Shown one piece after another: positions 1 to 9,323 of a stretch of DNA of 64,000 nucleotides. This stretch comes from an uncultured Cohaesibacter sp. (GTDB lineage Bacteria > Pseudomonadota > Alphaproteobacteria > Rhizobiales > Cohaesibacteraceae). The stretch covers positions 4,291,501 through 4,355,500 of the forward strand of contig NZ_OY821667.1 in assembly GCF_963682185.1 (NCBI RefSeq). Direction: 5' to 3'. The notes beneath the pieces are model-generated. The model worked only from the letters and a program-made list of their open reading frames with translations, was not told the origin of the DNA and made no database searches. Every line of letters starts with the position of its first letter. Position 1 is the first letter of the stretch. The position numbers were made by a program, and so were the translations under genes.

Positions 1-49
1 GCAGGCCATGCCCGCAGGGGAAGACGAGATGGCGGTAAAAGAAGCGTGA
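1..49 (+). CDS. 3' end of a gene cut by the window edge
   Basis: An open frame enters from the left edge and stops with TGA at 47-49; its last residues read QAMPAGEDEMAVKEA. Too little is present to name it. The next genes are arsC and a MIP channel, so an ArsR-type repressor would fit the usual arsenic operon order, but that is inference from context only. Confidence 0.5.
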   Translation, partial: QAMPAGEDEMAVKEA

Positions 50-186
50 TCTAATCCACCAGATCCCGCTCCTTCGCCAAAAAAGTGTGGTGTTTGTCTG
101 CCTATCTTTCTAATGTAGCAAGGGACAATCCCGCCCCAGTGACGCCTCCAGTGTCACCCTCAGAGCGCCCCTGAGAAGGACCCCAA

Positions 187-693
187 ATGCAGAATGTGCT
201 ATTTCTATGTACTGGCAATTCATCCCGCTCTCTCATGGCCGAGGCTATTCTGGGGCGTATGGGGCAGGGACGTTTCAAGGCCTTTTCCGCAGGCAGCCAG
301 CCAGCCGGTCAGCCCAACCCGTGGGCCATCCAATTGCTCGAGCAGTTTGGCTATCAGATCTGTCGGCTGCGCTCGAAAAACTGGAGCGAATATAGCCGTC
401 CGGGATGTCCGCAGATGGATCATATCATCACGGTCTGTGACAGGGCGGCGGGTGAAACCTGCCCCGTCTGGCCCGGCAACCCCGCCACTGCGCATTGGGG
501 CATTGCCGACCCTGCTGCTGAAGTGGGGGACGACAAGGATATGCAACTGGCTTTCCTGACGGCCTATGCGCACCTGTCCGATCGTATCGGCCGCTTTGTC
601 GCTCTGCCCATCGAAAGCATGGATGCAGAAACCTTGCGGCAGGCAATGCAGGAGATCGGCAATCTTTCGGGAGCAACCGGAGACCACATTTAA
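187..693 (+). CDS. arsC: Arsenate reductase, thioredoxin-coupled (LMW-phosphatase fold)
   Basis: Cytoplasmic enzyme reducing arsenate to arsenite. The N-terminus carries the low-molecular-weight phosphatase P-loop CTGNSSRS (Cys8, Arg14 of the CX5R motif). A later pair of cysteines in VCDRAAGETCP matches the second and third redox cysteines of the thioredoxin-dependent ArsC class, and WGIADPA supplies the usual Asp-Pro loop. At 168 residues it is slightly longer than the 130-145 typical of the class. An AAGGA ribosome site lies about 6 bases before the ATG. The stop overlaps the start of the next gene (TAATG), so the two are translationally coupled. A tyrosine phosphatase is the alternative for this fold, but the extra cysteines and the neighbour argue for ArsC. 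Confidence 0.9.
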   Translation: MQNVLFLCTGNSSRSLMAEAILGRMGQGRFKAFSAGSQPAGQPNPWAIQLLEQFGYQICRLRSKNWSEYSRPGCPQMDHIITVCDRAAGETCPVWPGNPATAHWGIADPAAEVGDDKDMQLAFLTAYAHLSDRIGRFVALPIESMDAETLRQAMQEIGNLSGATGDHI

Positions 694-1355
694 TGGCTTA
701 TACTCTGAGGGCTCAGCTTTTGGCTGAATTCTTGGGCACAGGAATACTTCTTTGTACCATCATCGGCTCCGGCATCATGACCGGCAGCCTTTCTCCAGAT
801 AATGCAGGCGTCGCGCTCTTTGGCAACACAGTGCCACCGGCTGCGATCCTGTTCGTCCTCATCACCATCTTTGCCCCCATTTCGGGTGCGCATTTCAACC
901 CGGCGGTGACGCTAACCTTCGTCGTGCGTAAAGAATTTCCGCCACGCAAGGCGCTGATGTTTGTCGCGATGCAGCTTCTTGGTGCCGTAGCGGGAACGAT
1001 GCTGGCCAACTTCATGTTCAGCGAACCGCTTATTTCCATGGCAACCTATCAACGTTTCGGCCCTCAGCAATGGGTGGGTGAGCTGGTTGCCACCGGAGGG
1101 CTGTTGCTTACGATCCTTGTCTGCATGCAAACCAAGCCTCAATCGATCCCGCCTGCCGTTACGCTTTATGTGACGGCAGCGATCTGGTTTACCTCATCCA
1201 CCTGTTTTGCCAATCCTGCTGTTTCCATCGGGCGGGCTTTTTCAAATACATATGCGGGGCTTAGACTGCAGGATGGCATTGTCTTTGCGGTGTGTCAGTT
1301 GATCGCGGTTTTCCTTGTTCTGCCGCTGGTTAAACTGGTGCTTGAACAAAAATAG
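693..1355 (+). CDS. aqpS: MIP/aquaporin channel, arsenite-efflux type (AqpS-like)
   Basis: Inner-membrane channel of the major intrinsic protein family, 220 residues with about six hydrophobic segments. Both half-helix signatures are visible: HFNPAVTLTF near residue 68 and CFANPAVSIGRAFSNT near residue 175. It starts inside the stop codon of arsC. In rhizobia an aquaglyceroporin (AqpS) replaces the ArsB pump in the ars operon and lets arsenite leave down its gradient; gene order here suggests the same job. No arsB or arsH is seen nearby. Family membership is clear; arsenite as substrate is inferred from linkage. Confidence 0.85.
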   Translation: MAYTLRAQLLAEFLGTGILLCTIIGSGIMTGSLSPDNAGVALFGNTVPPAAILFVLITIFAPISGAHFNPAVTLTFVVRKEFPPRKALMFVAMQLLGAVAGTMLANFMFSEPLISMATYQRFGPQQWVGELVATGGLLLTILVCMQTKPQSIPPAVTLYVTAAIWFTSSTCFANPAVSIGRAFSNTYAGLRLQDGIVFAVCQLIAVFLVLPLVKLVLEQK

Positions 1356-1525
1356 GGCAGGTACTGGCAGTGTTAGATGCCTTTGTCTGGGCCTCTTTCA
1401 CTCGGCTCTTCCGCCGGTTGCCTAAAAACCTGTTACAGATGACTGCTATTCTGTCTTGACCGAAACAGGGGTGATCGGCTTACTTGGAAGCAGGGAGCAG
1501 ACACCTGGGATAAAGGACCATACCC

Positions 1526-2890
1526 GTGGCTGACACACAGACCAGACTGGCCAAGGCGCGCCTCAATCACAGCCAGCGCGCGCCGATGATTGCCGAAATG
1601 CATGCGCGCCCTTTCCTCAAACTGGGAGCACCCAGCCGGCTGGCCTTCATTGCGCTCAAACCGGAAGAGGATGGCATTCACACTCCGGCACTGGCCCGCA
1701 AGCAGTTGATTGCCTTTCTCGATCAATTCGGTGTGGAGCATCCGCACGATGATGCCGTCTATCACATCGCCCAAATCGGCGAGGAAGAGGGGGGCATGAT
1801 TCTGAAGTGGGAAAACCACTCCGAATTCGCCACCTATACACTCTATAGCTACGCACCCCGGCCCGATCATCTGGGGCCGGACAGCTTTGCCACGGATCTG
1901 CATGATCATTTCACCATCGAATGGCTGGAGGCTTTCCCTGGCCGGATTGTCTCTTCTGTTTCGGCTCGCATTGAGCAGGTGCAGAATCAGACAGCCCTTG
2001 AAGAACAGATCTCCGGTGTGGCTCACAGCTGGTTCGGCTCGGCTTCAAGCTTTGCCGCCGCCTATGTCAGCGATGGCGACGCGGCCATTGCAGCTGATTT
2101 CGATCTGGACCACAGAGGGCAAATCAGGCTGGTGGTTTTGGCATGCAGCGAAGTCAGTTCCAGCCGTCTGGGGCGCATCATCCAGCGCTTTCTGGAGGTG
2201 GAAACCTACCGCGCCATGTCGATGTTGACGCTGCCAGCGGCACGCCATGTGCTTGGCAACATCAAGGATCTCAATATAAAGCTCAGCGAGACAGTCGCCC
2301 GGATCGGTGACGAGAAGGAAAGTGACAAGGTGGTGCTTGACGAATTGCTGGGCATCTCTGCAGACCTTTCGCTTCTGTCCACCAGCAGCTCCTCACGCTT
2401 CAATGCCGGTCGTGCCTATGAAGACCTGGTCATGCAGCGTATCGAGCTTTTACGCGAGAAGCGCATTCTGGATCGGCAGCTCTTTTCCGAATTCATGAAA
2501 CGGCGTTACATGCCCAGCATGCGCACCTGTCGTTCGGCACAATATCAGCTCGACGACATGACCTTTCGCGCCGCCCACGCCTCTGAATTGCTGGGCACGC
2601 GGGTTCAGGTGACAACCACCGATCAGAACCGGCAATTGCTGGCCCAGATGGATCAGCGGGCTGCCCTTCAGATCCGCTTGCAGGAAACCGTGGAAGGCTT
2701 GTCCGTGGTGGCCATTTCCTATTATGCCGTCAGCTTGCTCACCTATTTGTTCACGCCCTTTGCCAAGGCCTTCCATCTGGAGAAAACGACGATGGCCGCT
2801 GCCCTCGTGGTTCCTGTCGTGGCTCTCATCTGGCTTTCGATGAACCGGCTCAAAAAGCGGCTTATTCGCAAAACAGGCAAGGGTGATTAG
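1526..2890 (+). CDS. DUF3422 family membrane-anchored protein
   Basis: A 454-residue protein matching the DUF3422 family, widespread in Alpha- and Betaproteobacteria and without an established function. The N-terminal half is soluble and starts with the typical segment rich in R, H and P (NHSQRAPMIAEMHARPF). Two hydrophobic helices lie near the C-terminus (about residues 393-415 and 423-442), followed by a basic tail, so it is probably anchored in the inner membrane with most of the protein in the cytoplasm. The start is GTG with AAGGA 9 bases upstream; no better ATG exists. It converges on ispE, 34 bases away, and appears to be a single-gene unit. Confidence 0.75.
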   Translation: MADTQTRLAKARLNHSQRAPMIAEMHARPFLKLGAPSRLAFIALKPEEDGIHTPALARKQLIAFLDQFGVEHPHDDAVYHIAQIGEEEGGMILKWENHSEFATYTLYSYAPRPDHLGPDSFATDLHDHFTIEWLEAFPGRIVSSVSARIEQVQNQTALEEQISGVAHSWFGSASSFAAAYVSDGDAAIAADFDLDHRGQIRLVVLACSEVSSSRLGRIIQRFLEVETYRAMSMLTLPAARHVLGNIKDLNIKLSETVARIGDEKESDKVVLDELLGISADLSLLSTSSSSRFNAGRAYEDLVMQRIELLREKRILDRQLFSEFMKRRYMPSMRTCRSAQYQLDDMTFRAAHASELLGTRVQVTTTDQNRQLLAQMDQRAALQIRLQETVEGLSVVAISYYAVSLLTYLFTPFAKAFHLEKTTMAAALVVPVVALIWLSMNRLKKRLIRKTGKGD

Positions 2891-2924
2891 GTTCGGCTCT
2901 TGGCTTGTGTCCGCTCAGAAATGC

Positions 2925-3809
2925 CTATTGCACGCCGCCATGGCTGACCCACCAGTTGGGGTGGGAAAAGGCGAGGCGGCGGGCTGCATATTCGGCATGT
3001 TTGACGCTTGCGAACAGTCCAAAACAGGTCGCCCCCGAGCCAGACATGCGCGCAAACAGGCAGTCGCCATCATCTTCCAGTGCCTGCAAAACCGTTTCTA
3101 TGACCGGGGCCTGTTCGATGGCCGCCATCTCCAGATCATTGCGCTGATCGTCAAGCCAGTCTGCCAGAGCAACTGCCGAGAGAAAGGCAGAGGGCACAGG
3201 TCCCATAGGCTTGTTGTCCTTGCGCTTGAGGCTTTTGAAAATGCTTGGCGTGGAAATCGGCACGCGCGGATTGATCAGCACCATGCCCAGATTCTTGGGC
3301 AATCGGGGGCCCGCGCTCAGCTCGTCGCCGACACCGCCTGCAATGAGGCAGGAACCTTCAAGACACATGGGCACATCCGCGCCCAGCTTAAGAGCAATCA
3401 TGCGCAGCTTGTCATCATTGATCGTCCGCTGCCACAGACGCAAGAGACCCAGCAGCGTCGCCGCCGCATCTGAAGAGCCGCCGCCGATACCCGCAGAAAT
3501 GGGCAGGGATTTATCCAGCGTCATATCTGCTTCTGGCTTGCATTTGAGCTCTGCTGCAAGCAACCGCGCAGCCCGGACCATCAGATTGTCCGGCTCCTGC
3601 CGCAGGCCCTCGGCGAAGGACCCCTTGACCGACAGATGCAAATGCCGCGAAGGCTTGAACTGGATGCGATCTTCCGCGCCGCCAAAAACCACCAGAGATT
3701 CCAGCAAGTGATAACCATCATCCCTCTGACCCGTGATATGCAACGCGAGATTGATCTTCGCTGGTGCGGTCAAGGTGAGGATGGATTGGTCTGTTGCCGT
3801 TTTGGTCAT
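2925..3809 (-). CDS. ispE: 4-diphosphocytidyl-2-C-methyl-D-erythritol kinase
   Basis: GHMP-superfamily kinase of the MEP isoprenoid pathway; phosphorylates the 2-hydroxyl of CDP-methylerythritol using ATP. The 294 residues include the start motif APAKINLALHITGQRDDGYH, the glycine-rich ATP loop LPISAGIGGGSSDAAATL near residue 105, and the C-terminal MSGSGATCFGLF motif. Length is normal. The minus-strand polyprenyl diphosphate synthase about 3 kb upstream uses the products of the same pathway, with a TPR protein gene between them, an arrangement common in rhizobia. No obvious oddities. Confidence 0.95.
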   Translation of the reverse strand: MTKTATDQSILTLTAPAKINLALHITGQRDDGYHLLESLVVFGGAEDRIQFKPSRHLHLSVKGSFAEGLRQEPDNLMVRAARLLAAELKCKPEADMTLDKSLPISAGIGGGSSDAAATLLGLLRLWQRTINDDKLRMIALKLGADVPMCLEGSCLIAGGVGDELSAGPRLPKNLGMVLINPRVPISTPSIFKSLKRKDNKPMGPVPSAFLSAVALADWLDDQRNDLEMAAIEQAPVIETVLQALEDDGDCLFARMSGSGATCFGLFASVKHAEYAARRLAFSHPNWWVSHGGVQ

Positions 3810-4316
3810 TACAAGCAGTCTGTCTCAAGCGGTTTGAAGGTGCGCGATCTCTGGGTTCCATTGCTGTTGCTGGGGAAAGATCTCTGCTTTGCCTGAAGGC
3901 GCTTTTTGCCGGTGCTGTTAAGCTGTGTGAGCCTGTCCGGTATCGCTGCGTTTTCCAAGCATCTGGCTTGATCTGCTCACCCGGCGCAACCATAAGATGA
4001 TTCTCACCCCGCTGTCGCCAACCTGATAGGCAAATAACTTGAAACCTCGCAGACGAAAGCGAACAAGCCATTGCGCCAGATGAATTTTCCCTTCAAATCA
4101 CAAGCATATGGACATCAATTGAGCTTGTCCAGATCGTTTGCGGAAGGCTGGCCAAATACGTATTAGACACTAGCATAATTGCTGTGAGCGACCAGCAGCT
4201 GTCGCTTGCTTTTGGCCATCACTGTCGGAGATAGGATCAAAGACATGAACAGGGTAAAGAAAAACGCTGCGCGGATAATTCGGCGCAGCGTTCAGGTGTT
4301 TCAACTTGTAAGCAGG
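3810..4316. other. Intergenic region between ispE and the TPR gene
   Basis: About 500 bases with no convincing gene. It should hold the ispE promoter; no clean -35/-10 pair stood out. The only clear element is the terminator of the TPR gene at its distal end. Confidence 0.5.
4253..4292 (-). terminator. Rho-independent terminator of the TPR gene
   Basis: A perfect 10-bp stem (AACGCTGCGC at 4263-4272 with GCGCAGCGTT at 4283-4292) and a 10-base loop. Read on the minus strand, it is followed by a run rich in T (TTTTTC), about 25 bases beyond the TPR stop codon. Confidence 0.85.
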
Positions 4317-6239
4317 TCAGTCAGCAAGGCCGTTGGCAATCTTGTCATCGACCGATTTAAGCAGGTCTTCATCAGGCTGCATGGTCTTGACGCGCTGCCA
4401 CTGGAAGGTGGCCTCGTTCTTGCGACCAGCCCGCCAATATGCGTCGCCCAGATGGTCCGTTATGGTCGGGTCCTCAGGACGCAGTTCTACCGCCCTTTCA
4501 AGGAAGTTGACCGCCTCTTCATATTGCTCGAGGCGATAATGGGCCCAGCCGAGAGAATCCACGAAGAAGCCATCAAACGGGCGCAACGCCACGGCCTGAC
4601 GGATCATTTCTATGGCCTTGTCCAGATTGATGCCGCGATCCACCCAGCTATAGCCCAGATAGTTCAGCACAGTTGGCTGATTGGGGAACAGCTTGAGAGC
4701 CGCCAGCATATCCTTCTCGGTTTTGTCCCAGTCTTTGAGTTGATCATAGGCAGAGCCGCGCAGGAAGTAGAGCGACCAGTGGATGTCCCGCTTGACCTTG
4801 ATGCTATCCAGCCCGTGGGTCAGAATATCAATCGACTCCTGAAAGCGCCTTTCGGACTGATAGATCCGCGAAAGCACCGAAACGGTTTCAAGATCGGAAT
4901 AATCTCCTTCCAGCAGAGTTTTGAGCCGATCAATAGCCTCGTCGGGGCGGTCCAGCCGCGCCAGAACAAAGGCACCACGACGCTGGGCCTTGCGATAGAC
5001 CGGGCTACCGGTTTTGATCGTGTCATAGCGGGCAAGGGCCAGTTCATTCTTTTCAACGCGCTCGAGCAGTCGCGCCAAAGAAAAACTGGTCATGTCATTA
5101 TTCGGGCGCAGATAGTCGGCAAATTGCAAATAGAGCGCCCCACCTTCAATGGCGCCTTCTTCGGTCAGCGCATTGCCAAGGGTCGAGAAATATTCTGCGG
5201 CACCGTCTTGTGGTGTGCGAATGGTGCTGGCGATCGGCTTCATGGCAGAGAAGGTGGTCATCAGCCATTGTTTCTCTTCCACGTCAGCGGCGCTGGCCGC
5301 AAATTCCTCGATAACCTGACTGGCCCGTTTTTCATTGCCTGCCTTGAGCAGATTGTTGACGAGGGCTGTGGCCGTTGCCAGAGAATTGGGGTCGGCATCA
5401 AGGCTCTGCTGAAGCAGGGTTGTCGCTTTGGTGTAATCCTTGGCATAAGACGCCACGAGCCCGGCATGAAGCGAGAAGAAGAACTGGTTGACCTCGCTCT
5501 CTTCATTAGCCTTGAGCATTTCCAGCGCTTTGGGAAGATTGCCCCGATCCTGCCCGATGCTTGCCCATGCTTCCAGAACGGTCTGGGAGATGAGGGCAAA
5601 GGGGCCATATTGCGCGGAGGCACTCAGCAGGCGCGGATCATTGAGGTTCCGCCGCAGGGGCGAACGCGCGATCAACTGGACTGGATTGTCCTGCATGATC
5701 TTCACGCCATTCTGGAACTGGATTGACGCACTGGAATAATTCCGGCCCTTGAGGGCCTTTACACCAAGAGCCAGATGGATCATCGGGGCGATGCGTGCGT
5801 TCAGCTCGCTGGTCTCCGCCGAGACTTCTTCCTCTTGCTCATCCGTGGCATCCTTCGCTTTCTTGGCAGCAGGATGATTGCTCATGGCGGCCATCTTGTC
5901 TGCAAGCGCAAAGGCTTCATCATGGCGACCGGTTGCCAGCATCAGGGCAAAGTTTCGCTCCAGCAGCAGTAAATTCTCGGGATCTTTTTCAAGTGCCTGT
6001 GCATAGAAATGCGCCGCCAGCTCCAGATCCTGTTCGTCCTGTGCCAAGCGCGCTGAAAGATAAGTGCCCGTCAGGGTGGTCGGCACATCAGACAAAGCCT
6101 CTGGAATGGATGCCGGCGTATTCTCGGGCGCTTCGGTGGTCGCTCCGGCCAGTGAGGCCGGTCCTATCAACAAGGCAAATCCTACAGCGCCAGTCAGGAG
6201 GTGTTTTCGAAACATCTTGAGGGAAAATCGAAAGTGCAT
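4317..6239 (-). CDS. Exported tetratricopeptide-repeat protein
   Basis: A 640-residue protein with an N-terminal Sec signal (basic start, hydrophobic stretch about residues 14-32, AGA cleavage region), followed by many TPR helices. Clear repeat segments are LELAAHFYAQALEKDPENL near residue 75, and KAIEMIRQAVALRPFDG, EEAVNFLERAVELRPEDP and NEATFQWQRVKTMQPDED in the last 130 residues. TPR arrays bind proteins; family members in this group are large periplasmic or membrane-associated scaffolds of unknown partner. The start is supported by AAGG 8 bases upstream. Position between ispE and the polyprenyl synthase is conserved in many rhizobia but does not reveal the role. Confidence 0.8.
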   Translation of the reverse strand: MHFRFSLKMFRKHLLTGAVGFALLIGPASLAGATTEAPENTPASIPEALSDVPTTLTGTYLSARLAQDEQDLELAAHFYAQALEKDPENLLLLERNFALMLATGRHDEAFALADKMAAMSNHPAAKKAKDATDEQEEEVSAETSELNARIAPMIHLALGVKALKGRNYSSASIQFQNGVKIMQDNPVQLIARSPLRRNLNDPRLLSASAQYGPFALISQTVLEAWASIGQDRGNLPKALEMLKANEESEVNQFFFSLHAGLVASYAKDYTKATTLLQQSLDADPNSLATATALVNNLLKAGNEKRASQVIEEFAASAADVEEKQWLMTTFSAMKPIASTIRTPQDGAAEYFSTLGNALTEEGAIEGGALYLQFADYLRPNNDMTSFSLARLLERVEKNELALARYDTIKTGSPVYRKAQRRGAFVLARLDRPDEAIDRLKTLLEGDYSDLETVSVLSRIYQSERRFQESIDILTHGLDSIKVKRDIHWSLYFLRGSAYDQLKDWDKTEKDMLAALKLFPNQPTVLNYLGYSWVDRGINLDKAIEMIRQAVALRPFDGFFVDSLGWAHYRLEQYEEAVNFLERAVELRPEDPTITDHLGDAYWRAGRKNEATFQWQRVKTMQPDEDLLKSVDDKIANGLAD

Positions 6240-6778
6240 TTAGTCAGCCTTGTTGTTGCGCAATCCGAAGCGATTGTAACCATAGCGCCATGACGACGGC
6301 GAGCAATGCGCTTTCTTGCTGCTTGCAAGCAAAGAAGCGCCCGGAGCAATCAAACAAGCAATTGTTTGCGCGGTTCGCTCAGTCATGGCTGTGACCCGAT
6401 ATTGATGCGGCTCATAGCGAATTAGGAATGTAGCATGGCTTTTTTGAGGCCCTGTCGCAAGCCCCACTCTTTAGCCCTGTACATAATAAAGAATGTTAAA
6501 AATCAATAACCAAAATGCCCCACCCGGGTGGCAGAAATTTGACCTTTTCAAAAAAGTAGACTCATTTTTGCTAGCGGATTGGTCTTCAAGGGGCAACCTC
6601 ATCGCTGTTTTACCGTTTGATCTGCAACGGATACCCTTTGCATTCGCCAATGCGGACCGCGTGGTTCTTGCCCTTTAGGCCAGAAAACAGTCTGATCATC
6701 GGAAAGACGCTACAGTCAAGCGCCGTTCCATCGCTTTTGCGGTCTGCAAAGGGAAAGGCTCACCTCTCACCGAGCAAA
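6240..6778. other. Intergenic region with an imperfect inverted repeat
   Basis: Roughly 540 bases without a credible gene, separating the TPR gene start from the end of the polyprenyl synthase gene. A 33-base imperfect inverted repeat at 6308-6340 (GCGCTTTCTT pairing with AAGAAGCGC around a GCTTGCAAGC core) lies 70-100 bases upstream of the TPR start and could be a terminator remnant or an operator. Confidence 0.45.
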
Positions 6779-7807
6779 TCAGTGCCCGCGCGCAATGCAG
6801 AATTCCACCGCATCGATGAGCGCTGACTTATAGGCGCTATCCTCGAACACATCCAGAGCGGCAATGGCCGTGGCGCCGTGGGTGCGGGCTTGCTTCAGTG
6901 TATCTTCCAGCGCGTTGGTTTTCTTCAGCAGCCCCATGGCAAAGTCTAGCGCACCGTCGGTGACATCCTTGCGCTCTTCCATCACCCGCTTCCAGAAAGC
7001 CTTGTCCTCTTCCGAGCCACGCTCATAGGCCATGATCACCGGCAGAGTGATTTTGCCTTCGCGGAAATCATCGCCGACATTCTTGCCAAGTGCGGCTGCC
7101 GATCCACCATAATCCAGCGCATCATCGATCAGCTGGAAGGCGTTGCCCAGTTCCATGCCATAGTCGCGCAGGGCCGAGATCTTGGCTTCATCGCTTGCCG
7201 CAATGATCGGACCCACTTCGCAAGCCGCTGCAAACAGGGCTGCGGTCTTGGAGCGGATCACCTGCATGTAATCCTCAACCGTGGTCTTCATATTCTGAGC
7301 CACGGACAGCTGCAAAACCTCGCCCTCGGCGATGACACAAGCTGCCGTAGAAAGAACGTCGAGCGCCCGGATGGAGCCGACATCCACCATCACGCGGAAG
7401 GCCTGACCAAGCAGGAAGTCACCCACCAGAACGCTGGCCTGATTGCCCCAGAGCATACGGGCGGCGAGTTTGCCCCGGCGCATATCGCTCTCGTCGACCA
7501 CATCATCATGAAGCAGCGTGGCCGTATGCATGAATTCGACAGCCATGGCCAGCTTTACATGACCGGCAGAGGTGGTGTCGTCATAGCCGCACATGTTGGC
7601 TGCGGCGAGGGTCAGCATCGGGCGCAGGCGCTTGCCCCCTGAATCGATCAGATGCTTGGCCACTTCCGGAATCATTTCGACATCCGAGCCAGCTTTTTCG
7701 AGAATCAGATCATTCACGCGGCTCATATCCTGTTTCACCAGGTCGATAAGCGGCTGAATGCTGGCTTGGGATTTATTTGTCTCATTGAGAGGTGGGACAA
7801 CGCTCAC
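6779..7807 (-). CDS. ispB: All-trans polyprenyl diphosphate synthase (ubiquinone side chain)
   Basis: Prenyl-elongating enzyme building the long isoprenoid diphosphate used for ubiquinone, and fed by the MEP pathway. Both aspartate-rich motifs are present: HTATLLHDDVVDESDMRRG (first DDxxD-type motif) near residue 97 and FQLIDDALDYGG (second) near residue 225. The GGKRLRPML motif near residue 57 binds isopentenyl diphosphate. At 342 residues the length is typical of octa/decaprenyl synthases. The start is GTG with GGAG 8 bases upstream. Chain length cannot be told from the sequence by eye; decaprenyl is common in Rhizobiales. Confidence 0.9.
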   Translation of the reverse strand: MSVVPPLNETNKSQASIQPLIDLVKQDMSRVNDLILEKAGSDVEMIPEVAKHLIDSGGKRLRPMLTLAAANMCGYDDTTSAGHVKLAMAVEFMHTATLLHDDVVDESDMRRGKLAARMLWGNQASVLVGDFLLGQAFRVMVDVGSIRALDVLSTAACVIAEGEVLQLSVAQNMKTTVEDYMQVIRSKTAALFAAACEVGPIIAASDEAKISALRDYGMELGNAFQLIDDALDYGGSAAALGKNVGDDFREGKITLPVIMAYERGSEEDKAFWKRVMEERKDVTDGALDFAMGLLKKTNALEDTLKQARTHGATAIAALDVFEDSAYKSALIDAVEFCIARGH

Positions 7808-8103
7808 GCGGCGGCTCCAATTTTGTGACTTTTCTTTTCGGTCGCGAGAATAGGCGGGTCACCGGACAACGACAAGGGGCAGGCGCAGAAATGTTACTGA
7901 ATCACGTTGAAAATTATTCCTTTGTCTGCATTTTTCTTTCGCATTCTTGGACCAATGTATTGGATCTCGGGCAATCAGGCTGGAGAACATCCTGCAAAGG
8001 GCCTTTGCCAGCCCATAAGTCTCTTTTCTCTCCAAGCTTTTCAATTTATGGTTCGGCCCATCTGCAAAGCTGATTTCAATGGTCCTAGCACAAGGATACT
8101 GGC

Positions 8104-8340
8104 GTGGAAGAACTCATCAAGACGAACAATCCAGTGACCCTTTCCTTCGTGGAAGCCCTGCTCAAGGATGCCGGTATTCCCTATCAGTCTCTCGATCACA
8201 ATATGAGCACGCTTTACGGCAACACCCTCAATTCCATTGCGCGCCGCATTCTGGTGGATTCCGATTATCTGGAGCGCGCGCGCCAGTTGTTGCGCGATGC
8301 GGATCTGGAAAAAGAAGCGGACTGGTCGCTCGGCGAGTAA
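8104..8340 (+). CDS. DUF2007-type putative signal-transducing protein
   Basis: A 78-residue acidic cytoplasmic protein matching the DUF2007 family (MEELIKTNNPVTLSFVEALL, then GIPYQSLDHNMS and a VDSDYLERARQLL segment). These small proteins have a PII/GlnB-like fold and no proven function. It lies 48 bases upstream of a TrmN6-like methyltransferase gene on the same strand, an arrangement recurrent in Alphaproteobacteria, and is divergent from the polyprenyl synthase. Confidence 0.8.
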   Translation: MEELIKTNNPVTLSFVEALLKDAGIPYQSLDHNMSTLYGNTLNSIARRILVDSDYLERARQLLRDADLEKEADWSLGE

Positions 8341-8388
8341 TCCTCTCGCAAAAACGCTTTTTGCAAAGACATATCAGAAAGACAGACT

Positions 8389-9240
8389 ATGCCTTCCAAT
8401 TCAGCCGTGCCCGCATCCGCACCCACTCCCTTACTGACCGACGTGCCGACTGTGGCGGCCGCTGGCGTCCCGGCAGATGTCGCAATGAGTGAGGATGACT
8501 TCCTAGGCGGGCGCATTTCGCTCCTGCAGCCGAGAAAGGGGCATCATCGCTCGGGCACGGATGCGGTGTTGCTGGCGGCCTGCACGCCCGCAAAACCGGG
8601 CGATCTGGTGGTCGATCTGGGCTCGGGGGTAGGCGCTGCGGGCCTCTGTGTGGCGGCGCGGGTCGGTGGCCTTCGACTGCTTGCGGTTGAAATCGATCCA
8701 GAGATCGCGGTCATCGCTGCGGCCAACATGGCCCGCTCCAAGGCCTTTCTCGCTCAGGCTTCGGTTATCAGCTGCGATGTCGCCTTGCGGGGCGAGCCGC
8801 GCAAAGCGGCCGGGCTTGTCGAAAATCTCGCTGACCATGTCATCGCCAATCCGCCTTACTATCGACCAGAGAATTTCCAGACCTCCCCCAACGAGGCACG
8901 CGCCACGGCGCATATGTTAACCGACGAAGGCATGGAGCCGTGGTTTCGAACCGCCGTTTCCATCCTCAAGAGCAAAGGCACTTTCACCGTTGTCCAGCGG
9001 GCAGATGAATTGCCCACGCTGCTTAAACTGATGGAAGGGCGCTTTGGCGGCGTCACCGTGCAGCCTTTCTCGGCGCGAGAAGGCGAGGCTGCCCATCGGG
9101 TGGTTATTCAGGGCAGGAAGCAATCCCGCGCACCATTCCGCCTGTTGCCAACCATCGCCCTGCATGATGCTGGCTCAGACACCCCCGGTGCACAGATAGA
9201 AGCCGTTCACCGCCATGGAGCGGCGATTGATCTTGGGTGA
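8389..9240 (+). CDS. TrmN6-like SAM-dependent N6-adenine methyltransferase
   Basis: Class I methyltransferase resembling tRNA1(Val) A37 N6-methyltransferase. Motif I is VVDLGSGVGAAGLCVAARV near residue 70; the amino-methyltransferase catalytic motif NPPYY is near residue 155, the form used by enzymes that methylate exocyclic amines. The body begins at FLGGRISLLQPRKGHHRSGTDAVLL, the characteristic family opening. The first 32 residues are low in complexity and an internal ATG at 8485 (MSEDDF) is a possible true start. Probably co-transcribed with the DUF2007 gene. Substrate tRNA is inferred from the family. Confidence 0.8.
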   Translation: MPSNSAVPASAPTPLLTDVPTVAAAGVPADVAMSEDDFLGGRISLLQPRKGHHRSGTDAVLLAACTPAKPGDLVVDLGSGVGAAGLCVAARVGGLRLLAVEIDPEIAVIAAANMARSKAFLAQASVISCDVALRGEPRKAAGLVENLADHVIANPPYYRPENFQTSPNEARATAHMLTDEGMEPWFRTAVSILKSKGTFTVVQRADELPTLLKLMEGRFGGVTVQPFSAREGEAAHRVVIQGRKQSRAPFRLLPTIALHDAGSDTPGAQIEAVHRHGAAIDLG

Positions 9241-9323
9241 TTGCCCAACAAAGGGCATAGGTCTTCTATCGGCATGCAGGAGAGCCGCACTTCTGATCGC
9301 ATCGTGGAGGTGACAGATAGGCT

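Noticed and set aside
4206-5726. A 506-codon open frame on the plus strand
   Set aside because: It lies wholly antisense to the TPR gene, shows no family motif or ribosome site, and arises from the codon bias of the opposite strand.
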